Of a stretch of 5,938 bases of DNA, positions 1 through 4,416 are shown one piece after another. Under the pieces are notes generated by a model, which saw nothing but the letters and a program-made list of their open reading frames with translations, had not been told where the DNA came from and searched no databases. Source of the DNA: Actinomycetota bacterium (GTDB lineage: Bacteria; Actinomycetota; Actinomycetes; JACCUZ01). Numbering within the stretch: position 1 is the stretch's first letter; the number at the start of each line of letters is the position of its first letter. Position numbers and translations under genes: made by a program. The stretch is taken from NCBI GenBank assembly GCA_030841245.1, contig JAVEDG010000123.1:1-5938 (forward strand), read 5' to 3'.

Positions 1-120
1 CCGGCCTGTTCCCAGGCGTGCTGCAGCGCAGCGCAGGGAACCTGCCCTCATTGCGTAACCGCAGCGGATCCTGCCCGATTCCCCGAACCGCACGCGCGAT
101 CGGCAGCCGACGGGTCGGGT

Positions 121-126
121 TACAGT
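121..126 (+). promoter_or_regulatory. Putative -10 element upstream of the SDR gene
   Basis: The hexamer TACAGT fits the actinobacterial -10 pattern TANNNT. Transcription would begin near position 133, giving a leader of about 34 nt that contains the ribosome binding site of the dehydrogenase gene. No convincing -35 box is visible about 17 bp upstream, so this rests on the -10 match and its position alone. Confidence 0.35.
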
Positions 127-151
127 CCGGTCGGACCAGCACATGGACGGC

Positions 152-159
152 GAGGGGAG
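152..159 (+). promoter_or_regulatory. Shine-Dalgarno site that decides the SDR start
   Basis: GAGGGGAG lies 7 bases before the ATG at 167. It would sit inside the coding sequence if the earlier in-frame ATG at 143 were used, and no comparable site precedes 143. This favours 167 as the start. Confidence 0.65.
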
Positions 160-166
160 CCTCGAG

Positions 167-910
167 ATGAGCCGCGGCACGGCAGTCGTGACGGGAGCCA
201 GCAGCGGGATCGGCGCCGCGACTGCGCGACGGCTGGCTGCCGAGGGCTTTCAGGTGGTGGTCGCGGCCCGGCGCCGGGACCGGCTCGAGACCCTCGCGGC
301 GGAGACGGGCGCCCGGGTCGTCGAGCTGGACGTGACCTCGGACGACTCGGTCGCCCGGCTCGCCGACGCGGTGGGCGAGTGCCGGCTGCTGGTCAGCAAC
401 GCCGGGCTGGCGCTCGGGTTGGACCCGGTGGCCGAGGCCTCCGTCGACGATTGGCGTCGGATGTACGACGTCAACGTGCTCGGATCGGTGCGGGTCGTCC
501 AGGCGCTGCTGCCCGCACTGGTCGCGAGTGGGCAGGGTCACATCGTGCTGATGGGCTCGACGGCCGGGCGCATCGTCTACGAGGGCGGTGGTGGCTATGC
601 GGCCGCCAAGCACGGAACGGCGGCGCTGGCCGAGACGTTGCGCCTCGAGCTGCTCGGCCGGCCGGTGCGGGTCACCGAGATCGCGCCGGGGATGGTGCGG
701 ACCGACGAGTTCTCCGCGGTGCGGTTCCGCGGGGACGAGCAGCGGGCCGCGGCTGTCTATGCGGGCGTCGACGCACCGCTGACCGCCGAGGACATCGCCG
801 ACTGCGTGGCCTGGTGCGTGACCCGGCCGCCGCACGTCGACATCGACCTGCTCGTCGTCAAGCCGCTGGCCCAGGCCGCCCAGCACAAGGTCCACCGCAC
901 CAACACCTGA
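167..910 (+). CDS. SDR family NAD(P)-dependent oxidoreductase (YdfG-like)
   Basis: Classical short-chain dehydrogenase/reductase of 247 aa, a typical family length. Visible from the 167 start are the Rossmann motif TGASSGIG (residues 9-16), an arginine run at 35-37 after the second beta strand that favours NADP(H), the NAG motif (78-80), Asn103, and the catalytic Ser131, Tyr144 and Lys148 in the YxxxK arrangement. The C-terminal stretch VDIDLLVVKPLAQAAQHKVHR resembles the YdfG-type branch, whose known members are cytosolic NADP-dependent dehydrogenases of 3-hydroxy acids such as serine and 3-hydroxypropionate. The actual substrate cannot be read from the sequence. An in-frame ATG at 143 would add 8 residues, but the strong GAGGGGAG site at 152-159 supports 167. 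The gene stands alone, convergent with the macro-domain gene. Confidence 0.93.
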   Translation: MSRGTAVVTGASSGIGAATARRLAAEGFQVVVAARRRDRLETLAAETGARVVELDVTSDDSVARLADAVGECRLLVSNAGLALGLDPVAEASVDDWRRMYDVNVLGSVRVVQALLPALVASGQGHIVLMGSTAGRIVYEGGGGYAAAKHGTAALAETLRLELLGRPVRVTEIAPGMVRTDEFSAVRFRGDEQRAAAVYAGVDAPLTAEDIADCVAWCVTRPPHVDIDLLVVKPLAQAAQHKVHRTNT

Positions 911-933
911 CCCGGCTCCCCTCCCCGGCCCCC

Positions 934-1024
934 GTCGAGTGGCGCGAAGTCGCTGACCTATCCGGTGGAGTGGCGCAACCTGGCTGACTTTTCCCAAGAA
1001 AGCCCACCAGTTCGCGCCAGTGGA
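934..1024. repeat. REP-like repeat and imperfect palindrome between convergent genes
   Basis: Two direct copies of a roughly 26-bp unit start at 934 and 965, a 31-bp period. Both contain GAGTGGCGC and GCTGAC. A third, inverted copy lies at 999-1024. Copy 1 carries TGGCGCGAA (940-948), and its exact inverse TTCGCGCCA is at 1011-1019. Copy 2 and the inverted copy form an imperfect hairpin with paired blocks TGGCGC/GCGCCA, CTGG/CCAG and CTTT/AAAG around the loop TTCCCAAG or similar. The central A/T-rich run stands out in this GC-rich DNA. It lies entirely between the 3' ends of the convergent dehydrogenase and macro-domain genes, where REP-type elements often sit, and could act as a bidirectional terminator. 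No coding potential is apparent. Confidence 0.6.
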
Positions 1025-1026
1025 GC

Positions 1027-1545
1027 TCAGGCGGTCGCGGCCAGCTCGGCAGTGAAGGCGGCGTACGCGTCCTCGCCGAAGAGCACGAAACGGACCTCCT
1101 CGACCGCCTCGGCCCGGTGCGCCCGGACCGTCGCCAACGCGATCCGCGCGGCGTCGGCCATCGGCCAGCCGTAGACCCCGGCCGAGACCGCGGGGAAGGC
1201 GACGGTCCGGGCGCCGAGCTCCTCGGCGACGCGCAGCGACTCGCGGTAGGCCGATGCGAGGACCTCCGAGCGATCCTCCGACCGCGAGTAGACCGGCCCG
1301 ACGGTGTGGATGACCCAGCGGGCCGGGAGGTCGCCCGCCGTGGTGGCAACCGCCTGCCCGGCCGCCAGCCCCTTGCCGAGGTGACCGGCGCGCAGGGCCC
1401 GGCACTCCTCCAGGATCGCTGGTCCGCCGCGCCGGTGGATCGCGCCGTCGACGCCGCCTCCCCCGAGCAGCGACGAGTTGGCGGCGTTGACGAGCGCATC
1501 GACCGCCTGGTCCGTGATGTCGCCCTCGACCGCGATGACGTCCAT
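1027..1545 (-). CDS. Macro domain protein, probable O-acetyl-ADP-ribose deacetylase / ADP-ribosyl hydrolase
   Basis: A single macro domain fills all 172 aa, similar in size to stand-alone MacroD/YmdB-type enzymes. Visible motifs are GDIT (8-11), the NAAN ribose-binding motif (20-23), the glycine-rich GGGGVDGAIH segment (28-37) with the conserved Asp33, IHTVGP (79-84), and the phosphate-binding loop FPAVSAGVYGWP (117-128). Characterised members with this motif set hydrolyse O-acetyl-ADP-ribose or remove ADP-ribose from acidic residues of proteins, in the cytosol. The ATG at 1545 begins exactly where the domain begins, with no Shine-Dalgarno upstream, so a leaderless message is possible. It is divergent from the acetyltransferase gene 32 bp away. 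A link between a deacetylase of acetyl-ADP-ribose and the neighbouring acetyltransferase is not supported beyond proximity. Confidence 0.94.
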   Translation of the reverse strand: MDVIAVEGDITDQAVDALVNAANSSLLGGGGVDGAIHRRGGPAILEECRALRAGHLGKGLAAGQAVATTAGDLPARWVIHTVGPVYSRSEDRSEVLASAYRESLRVAEELGARTVAFPAVSAGVYGWPMADAARIALATVRAHRAEAVEEVRFVLFGEDAYAAFTAELAATA

Positions 1546-1577
1546 CCCATCAGTGTCGCGGCCACTAGTGTCGCGGC
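1546..1577. promoter_or_regulatory. Compact divergent leaderless promoter with tandem 11-bp repeats
   Basis: This 32-bp gap lies between two divergent start codons. AGTGTCGCGGC occurs at 1552-1562 and again at 1567-1577, a 15-bp period, and the palindrome CACTAGTG is at 1563-1570. On the + strand TAGTGT (1566-1571) fits TANNNT and ends 6 bases before the GTG at 1578, placing transcription start at or on the start codon. On the - strand GACACT (1557-1552) ends 6 bases before the ATG at 1545, a weaker match. Neither gene has a Shine-Dalgarno site in the gap. The repeats are seen directly; their promoter role is inference. Confidence 0.45.
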
Positions 1578-2141
1578 GTGAGCCGCCCAGCGACCGAGGT
1601 CTACCGGACCGATCGCCTCGTGGTGCGTCCGTGGCGCGACTCGGACGCCGATCGACACCTCGACATCTACTCCCGCATGGATGTCGTCAAGTGGCTCGGT
1701 GGGGGACCGCCTCGGGTGCTGGGGTTCGTCGACCAGTCCCACGACGCGATCGGGCGCTACGCCGAGCGTTGGCCCGGCGAGCGGTTCGGGCTCTGGGCGG
1801 TCGAGGTCGCCGCGACCGGGGTCGTGGCCGGCTCGGTGCTCCTCGTGCCGATGGCGCTGACCGGTGAGGAGCAGGCCAAGGCGCCCGAAGACGGTGGCGA
1901 CGTCGAGGTCGGCTGGCACTTCCATCCGGACAGCTGGGGCAACGGCTACGCGACCGAGTCGGCACGAGGTGCGATCGACAAGGGATTCCGCGACGGCCTG
2001 TCGGAGATCGTTGCCGTCGTGCTGCCGGGCAACGACCGCTCGGTGGCGGTGACGAGACGGCTCGGCATGGAGCCCACGGGGCGGACCGACCGGTGGTACG
2101 GGCTCGAGATGGACTCGTTCAGGATCCGCCGGTCAGCCTGA
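1578..2141 (+). CDS. GNAT family N-acetyltransferase (RimJ/RimL-type)
   Basis: This 187-aa protein starts at GTG. It begins with the TDRLVVRPW segment (11-19) typical of RimJ/RimL-like acetyltransferases. It contains the acetyl-CoA pyrophosphate-binding region WHFHPDSWGNGYATE (113-127; W-G-N-G-Y-A core) and ends with NDRSVAVTRRLGM (152-164), the usual cofactor-proximal helix. Family members transfer acetyl from acetyl-CoA to protein N-termini or to small amines and antibiotics; the acceptor here is unknown. The start fits because conserved sequence begins within ten residues of it and a TANNNT box lies just upstream. Its last 23 bases overlap the 3' end of the convergent AlaX gene. Confidence 0.92.
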   Translation: MSRPATEVYRTDRLVVRPWRDSDADRHLDIYSRMDVVKWLGGGPPRVLGFVDQSHDAIGRYAERWPGERFGLWAVEVAATGVVAGSVLLVPMALTGEEQAKAPEDGGDVEVGWHFHPDSWGNGYATESARGAIDKGFRDGLSEIVAVVLPGNDRSVAVTRRLGMEPTGRTDRWYGLEMDSFRIRRSA

Positions 2142-2862
2142 CCCGCAAGCGCCGGAACCCCTTTCCCTTGTTCTCCACCTTGACGACCTCGAGCCGCCCG
2201 ATCTGGCTGGTAGAAGCGACGTGGGTGCCGCCGTCGGCCTGGGTGTCGAGCCCGACGATGTCGACGATGCGCACGATCTCGAGGGCGGGCGGCAGCAGAT
2301 TGGTGGCGGTGCGGATCAGGTCGGGGTGGGTCGCGAAGGCGTCCTCGCGTGGCATCGTCGACACCTCGATGGCCCGGTCGGCCGCCACCTCTGCCGCGCA
2401 GGCCGCAGCCACCGCCTCCTTGAAGCCCGCCGGCACCTCAGGCAGGTTGAAGTCCATCCGTGCCTCGAGCGGCTCCATGTTGCCGCCGGTGACGAGCGAG
2501 CCGAAGTCGCGGTAGACCACCCCGGCGAGCAGGTGCAGCCCGGAGTGGGTGCGCATCAAGGCCGTACGCCGGTCGTCCTCGACCGCGCCGCGCACCGCCG
2601 TACCCGCGGGCGGCACCGGGTCGCCCTCCGACGGGACCAGGCTGAGGTCATCGCCCTTGTGGACCCCGACGATCCGGGTCTGCACACCACCCCAGAGCAG
2701 CACCCCGTGGTCGGGCGGCTGGCCGCCGCCGCCGGGGTAGAACGCGCAGCGGTCCAGCACGATCCCGTCCTCGGAGACGTCGAGGACCACGGCCTCCCAC
2801 TCGCGCAATGCCTGGTCGGCGAGCTCGAGCCGGTGGGTGCGGCCGTGCCGGTCGGCGGTCAC
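2119..2862 (-). CDS. AlaX-type alanyl-tRNA editing protein (metal-dependent hydrolase)
   Basis: This 247-aa protein (from GTG 2862) corresponds to the editing half of alanyl-tRNA synthetase as a free-standing protein. Family members hydrolyse Ser-tRNA(Ala) or Gly-tRNA(Ala), clearing mischarged tRNA in the cytosol. Seen are FYPGGGGQP (41-49), the metal-binding HxxxH motif HSGLH (106-110), the second metal site QADGGTHV (D210 and H214), and the late ENKGKG motif. The usual CxxxH of the second site reads DxxxH, so Asp replaces the cysteine ligand. An ATG at 2937 would lengthen it by 25 residues of low-complexity sequence buried in the upstream gene. GTG 2862 is preferred: it lies one base after that gene's stop, and the recognisable AlaX N-terminus follows at once. 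There is no clear Shine-Dalgarno, so translation is probably coupled. A TTG slightly downstream is less likely. Confidence 0.9.
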   Translation of the reverse strand: MTADRHGRTHRLELADQALREWEAVVLDVSEDGIVLDRCAFYPGGGGQPPDHGVLLWGGVQTRIVGVHKGDDLSLVPSEGDPVPPAGTAVRGAVEDDRRTALMRTHSGLHLLAGVVYRDFGSLVTGGNMEPLEARMDFNLPEVPAGFKEAVAAACAAEVAADRAIEVSTMPREDAFATHPDLIRTATNLLPPALEIVRIVDIVGLDTQADGGTHVASTSQIGRLEVVKVENKGKGFRRLRVRLTGGS

Positions 2863-2863
2863 C

Positions 2864-3193
2864 TCAGTAGGGGCCGTACGGACCAGTGCCGCTGCCTGAA
2901 CCGCCGCCGCTGACCTGACGGAGCTTGGGTTTGACATCGGTCAGGAAGACCGCGGCGGCGATGACGCCGGCGATGTTCAGCAGGCCGAGGACGCCATAGC
3001 CGAACGAGACGATGGCGATGAGGAACGCGGCGACCAGGATGCCGACCCAGAACACCTTGCTCTGCCGGCCGACCGCCGGGTAGAGGTTGGAGCGGAACCG
3101 GACGGCGTCGAAAGCGGCGTACCCGGTGAGCCCGAGCGAGGCGACTCCCAGCAGCAGGAGCACGAATCCCTGGACGGGACCGAGGATGTTCAT
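2864..3193 (-). CDS. DUF2516 family small membrane protein
   Basis: This is a 109-aa hydrophobic protein with three probable membrane segments at about residues 8-30, 47-66 and 68-86. The loop between the first two is basic (RFRSN, VGRQSK). It ends in a soluble tail rich in Gly, Ser, Pro and Tyr. The pattern matches the actinobacterial DUF2516 family, whose function is unknown. In Mycobacterium tuberculosis the small membrane protein Rv0476 follows hbhA, and this gene occupies the same place after an HbhA-like gene. It starts at ATG 3193 with a -10-like TACGCT just upstream and no Shine-Dalgarno, and its stop is one base from the AlaX start. A role in anchoring or exporting the HbhA-like protein is possible but only inferred from position. 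Confidence 0.85.
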   Translation of the reverse strand: MNILGPVQGFVLLLLGVASLGLTGYAAFDAVRFRSNLYPAVGRQSKVFWVGILVAAFLIAIVSFGYGVLGLLNIAGVIAAAVFLTDVKPKLRQVSGGGSGSGTGPYGPY

Positions 3194-3199
3194 AGGGCC

Positions 3200-3205
3200 A
3201 GCGTA
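3200..3205 (-). promoter_or_regulatory. Putative leaderless -10 box for the DUF2516-AlaX pair
   Basis: Read on the minus strand, TACGCT fits TANNNT and is followed by six bases (GGCCCT) and then the ATG at 3193. Transcription would begin at or next to the start codon. This, with the hairpins further upstream, suggests the DUF2516 and AlaX genes form a unit separate from the HbhA-like gene. No -35 box was identified. Confidence 0.4.
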
Positions 3206-3254
3206 GCCACGCGCGCGGCGGCCGCGGACGAGGACGGCAACGGTGCAGACGGCA

Positions 3255-3287
3255 CGACCCCGCCCCGGCAGAGCCGGGACGGGGTCG
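3255..3287 (-). terminator. Strong hairpin terminator after the HbhA-like gene
   Basis: A 15-bp stem, starting CGACCCCG, closes a 3-nt loop. On the + strand there is one C-A mismatch at the ninth pair, but as minus-strand RNA this becomes a G-U wobble, so the stem is fully paired only in the direction of the HbhA-like gene. That orientation argues for a terminator of that gene. No U-tract follows, which is common for actinobacterial terminators. Confidence 0.65.
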
Positions 3288-3295
3288 AGGTGCGG

Positions 3296-3328
3296 TCGGT
3301 CTCAGCCAGCGGTTCGAGGCGAGACCGA
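3296..3328 (-). terminator. Second stem-loop just past the HbhA-like stop codon
   Basis: TCGGTCTC (3296-3303) and GAGACCGA (3321-3328) form an exact 8-bp stem with a 17-nt loop, starting about five bases after the stop at 3333-3335. It sits in tandem with the longer hairpin at 3255-3287. It may assist termination or protect the 3' end of the transcript. Confidence 0.4.
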
Positions 3329-3332
3329 GAGG

Positions 3333-3884
3333 TCAGCTGCCGACCTTGCCGGCGGCGTCGCCGGTGGCCTTGGTCGCGGTACCGGCGGTCTTGCGCGCCG
3401 AGGTCGTCGCCGACTTGGCTGCCTTCTTGGTGGTCGCCGCCCGCTTCTTGGCCGTGGTGGCGGTGCCGCGAGCGGAGCTGCGGGTCTCGCCTGCCCCCGT
3501 CTTGGCCGTCGTGGCCGCGGCCTTGGTACGGCGCACCGTCGTGCCGGCCTGCTTCTTCAGGTCCTGCGTGGACTTCTGGCGACGGATCCGCCCGACGACG
3601 GTGCGACCGCGGGTCAGCAGCTCTCCGTAGACCTCGTCGGCCTTGCCGACCACGTCACCGGCGACGGTGACGGCAGCGGTCTGCGCCTTCGCGGGGAACG
3701 CCTTGGTCTCGGCCTGCAGGGTCGAGATCGTGCTCGCGAGCGTGGTCTCGATCTGGCTGCGGTCGACCTTGAGCTCGGAGATCTTCGCCGGCACCTCACG
3801 CAGCTTGCGGACGGCGAGGTCTCCCGCGCCCGCGACGACGTAGAACGGCTTGGACCTGGTCAGGTTCTTGGCGGTGATGGTCAT
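3333..3884 (-). CDS. HbhA-like (heparin-binding hemagglutinin-like) Lys/Ala/Thr-rich protein
   Basis: This 183-aa protein has no cysteine, no signal peptide and no membrane segment. Residues about 14-100 are predicted helical, with VAGAGDLAVRKLREVP near the start and VYGELLTRGRTVVGRIRRQKS at 86-105. These align by eye with the AADLAL and YNELVERGEAALERLRSQ regions of mycobacterial HbhA. Residues from about 104 to the end are a basic low-complexity tail rich in Lys, Arg, Ala and Thr (TTAKKRAATTKKAAKSATT), comparable to the lysine-rich heparin-binding tail of HbhA and to histone H1-like proteins. HbhA is a surface adhesin that binds sulfated glycans and also DNA; in an environmental actinobacterium a cell-surface or nucleoid role is equally plausible. 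The gene order matches Rv0474-hbhA-Rv0476. Its ATG overlaps the regulator's stop (ATGA), with a good Shine-Dalgarno upstream. Homology is likely; function is inferred. Confidence 0.72.
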   Translation of the reverse strand: MTITAKNLTRSKPFYVVAGAGDLAVRKLREVPAKISELKVDRSQIETTLASTISTLQAETKAFPAKAQTAAVTVAGDVVGKADEVYGELLTRGRTVVGRIRRQKSTQDLKKQAGTTVRRTKAAATTAKTGAGETRSSARGTATTAKKRAATTKKAAKSATTSARKTAGTATKATGDAAGKVGS

Positions 3885-4309
3885 GATGTCTTCCTCCTGC
3901 TGGGGTTGCGGGCAGTTGGTCGGGCGGCGGCGCGTTTCGCCGTGGCCGTGCCGTTGGGCCCGGACTCGACGGCGTGCTCGCGCCGGAACGACTCGTAGAT
4001 GTCGAGCAGCACACGCTTGTGGCGCTCCCCGATGGCAGCGTCGCCGAGGACTGCTGCCACGACATCGCTGTGGCCGTCGCGTTCCTCCAGGATCCCGGCC
4101 TGCACATAGAGCGTCTCCGCTGAGATGCGCAGCGCCTTGGCGATCTGCTGGAGGATCTCAGCACTCGGCTTCTTCAACCCTCGCTCGATCTGGCTGAGGT
4201 ACGGGTTGGAGACACCGGCCACGTCGGCGAGCTGGCGCAAGGAGTACTGCGCCGACTTGCGTTGGTCGCGGATGTACTCACCCAACGACGCGACCTTTCC
4301 GGGAACCAT
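3881..4309 (-). CDS. XRE-family helix-turn-helix transcriptional regulator (Rv0474-like)
   Basis: This 142-aa protein has a Cro/C1-type DNA-binding domain at about residues 9-63: GEYIRDQRKSAQ, then the helix-turn-helix LRQLADVAGVSNPYLSQIERG (24-44), then PSAEILQQIAKAL. A helical linker region follows (LYVQAGILEERDG, then HKRVLLDIYESFRREHA), ending in a basic Ala/Arg/Thr tail. The length is close to the roughly 140 aa of M. tuberculosis Rv0474, which also sits directly upstream of hbhA. An upstream ATG at 4381 would add 24 unconserved residues across the likely promoter; ATG 4309 is preferred because a -35/-10 pair places transcription start at that codon. The stop overlaps the HbhA-like start by ATGA. 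It probably controls its own operon through the inverted repeat at 4329-4344. Confidence 0.9.
   Translation of the reverse strand: MVPGKVASLGEYIRDQRKSAQYSLRQLADVAGVSNPYLSQIERGLKKPSAEILQQIAKALRISAETLYVQAGILEERDGHSDVVAAVLGDAAIGERHKRVLLDIYESFRREHAVESGPNGTATAKRAAARPTARNPSRRKTS
3891..3898 (-). promoter_or_regulatory. Shine-Dalgarno site for the HbhA-like gene
   Basis: On the minus strand the sequence reads AGGAGGAA, six bases before the ATG at 3884. It lies inside the 3' end of the regulator gene. It is the strongest ribosome binding site in the window, suggesting this protein is made in larger amounts than its upstream partner. Confidence 0.75.
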
Positions 4310-4316
4310 GACTACC

Positions 4317-4344
4317 AACCTACCCCATTTGCTAACTGGAGCAA
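4317..4344 (-). promoter_or_regulatory. Leaderless promoter with operator-like inverted repeat for the regulator/HbhA-like operon
   Basis: On the minus strand the -35 box TTGCTC (4344-4339), a 16-bp spacer and the -10 box TAGGTT (4322-4317) are followed by 7 bases and the ATG at 4309. Transcription would therefore start at the start codon. The inverted repeat TTGCT-N6-AGCAA (4329-4344) covers the -35 box and part of the spacer, an ideal place for a repressor. GCAAGCG also recurs on the + strand at 4341-4347 and 4352-4358, 11 bp (one helical turn) apart. Autoregulation by the adjacent XRE protein is inferred. Confidence 0.55.
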
Positions 4345-4380
4345 GCGGGCGGCAAGCGTGGCCGAAGGTGACCTCGCTCA

Positions 4381-4397
4381 CACGGACAACGTCCGCG
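4381..4397 (-). terminator. Small hairpin after the response regulator gene
   Basis: Read on the minus strand, CGGAC-GTT-GTCCG forms a 5-bp stem that extends to 7 pairs with one G-U wobble. It begins about 20 bases past the response regulator stop codon and has no U-tract. It is a weak terminator candidate separating the two-component operon from the promoter of the XRE regulator. Confidence 0.3.
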
Positions 4398-4416
4398 GAT
4401 CAAGGCGGTCTGCCGG

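Noticed and set aside
1..142. Possible end of an upstream gene, or start of a divergent gene, at the left edge
   Set aside because: One plus frame ends at TAA 56-58 and one minus frame is open from a GTG at 142, but neither shows a recognisable motif or ribosome binding site. A short GTTCCC/GGGAAC pairing (8-13 with 36-41) is too weak to call a terminator. Apart from the promoter candidate near 121, nothing here can be supported.
143..166. ATG at 143 as the dehydrogenase start
   Set aside because: It adds eight residues not expected for the family and has no Shine-Dalgarno, whereas the ATG at 167 has GAGGGGAG at proper spacing.
858..1925. A 355-codon open frame on the minus strand crossing the macro-domain gene
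   Set aside because: It is an Arg/Ser/Pro-rich translation in the wrong frame of the macro-domain gene and antisense to the acetyltransferase. Both true genes have clear conserved motifs, and long shadow frames are expected at this GC content.
2221..2913. A 230-codon plus-strand open frame opposite the AlaX gene
   Set aside because: The minus strand encodes the AlaX motifs in this interval. The plus-strand translation is rich in Arg, His and Val without domain features.
3400..3560. Tandem repeat array in the Lys/Ala-rich region
   Set aside because: The DNA looks repetitive because of Lys, Ala and Thr codon use, but no fixed-period unit recurs, so it is protein low complexity rather than a DNA repeat.
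3243..3998. A 251-codon plus-strand open frame opposite the HbhA-like gene
   Set aside because: It is a Gly/Arg/Leu-rich shadow of the repetitive Lys/Ala/Thr codons. The minus-strand gene has a strong Shine-Dalgarno and ATGA coupling, while this frame has neither.
4310..4381. N-terminal extension of the XRE regulator to ATG 4381
   Set aside because: The extension would cover the well-formed promoter and inverted repeat, and it has no conserved character. The protein length from 4309 matches that recalled for Rv0474.
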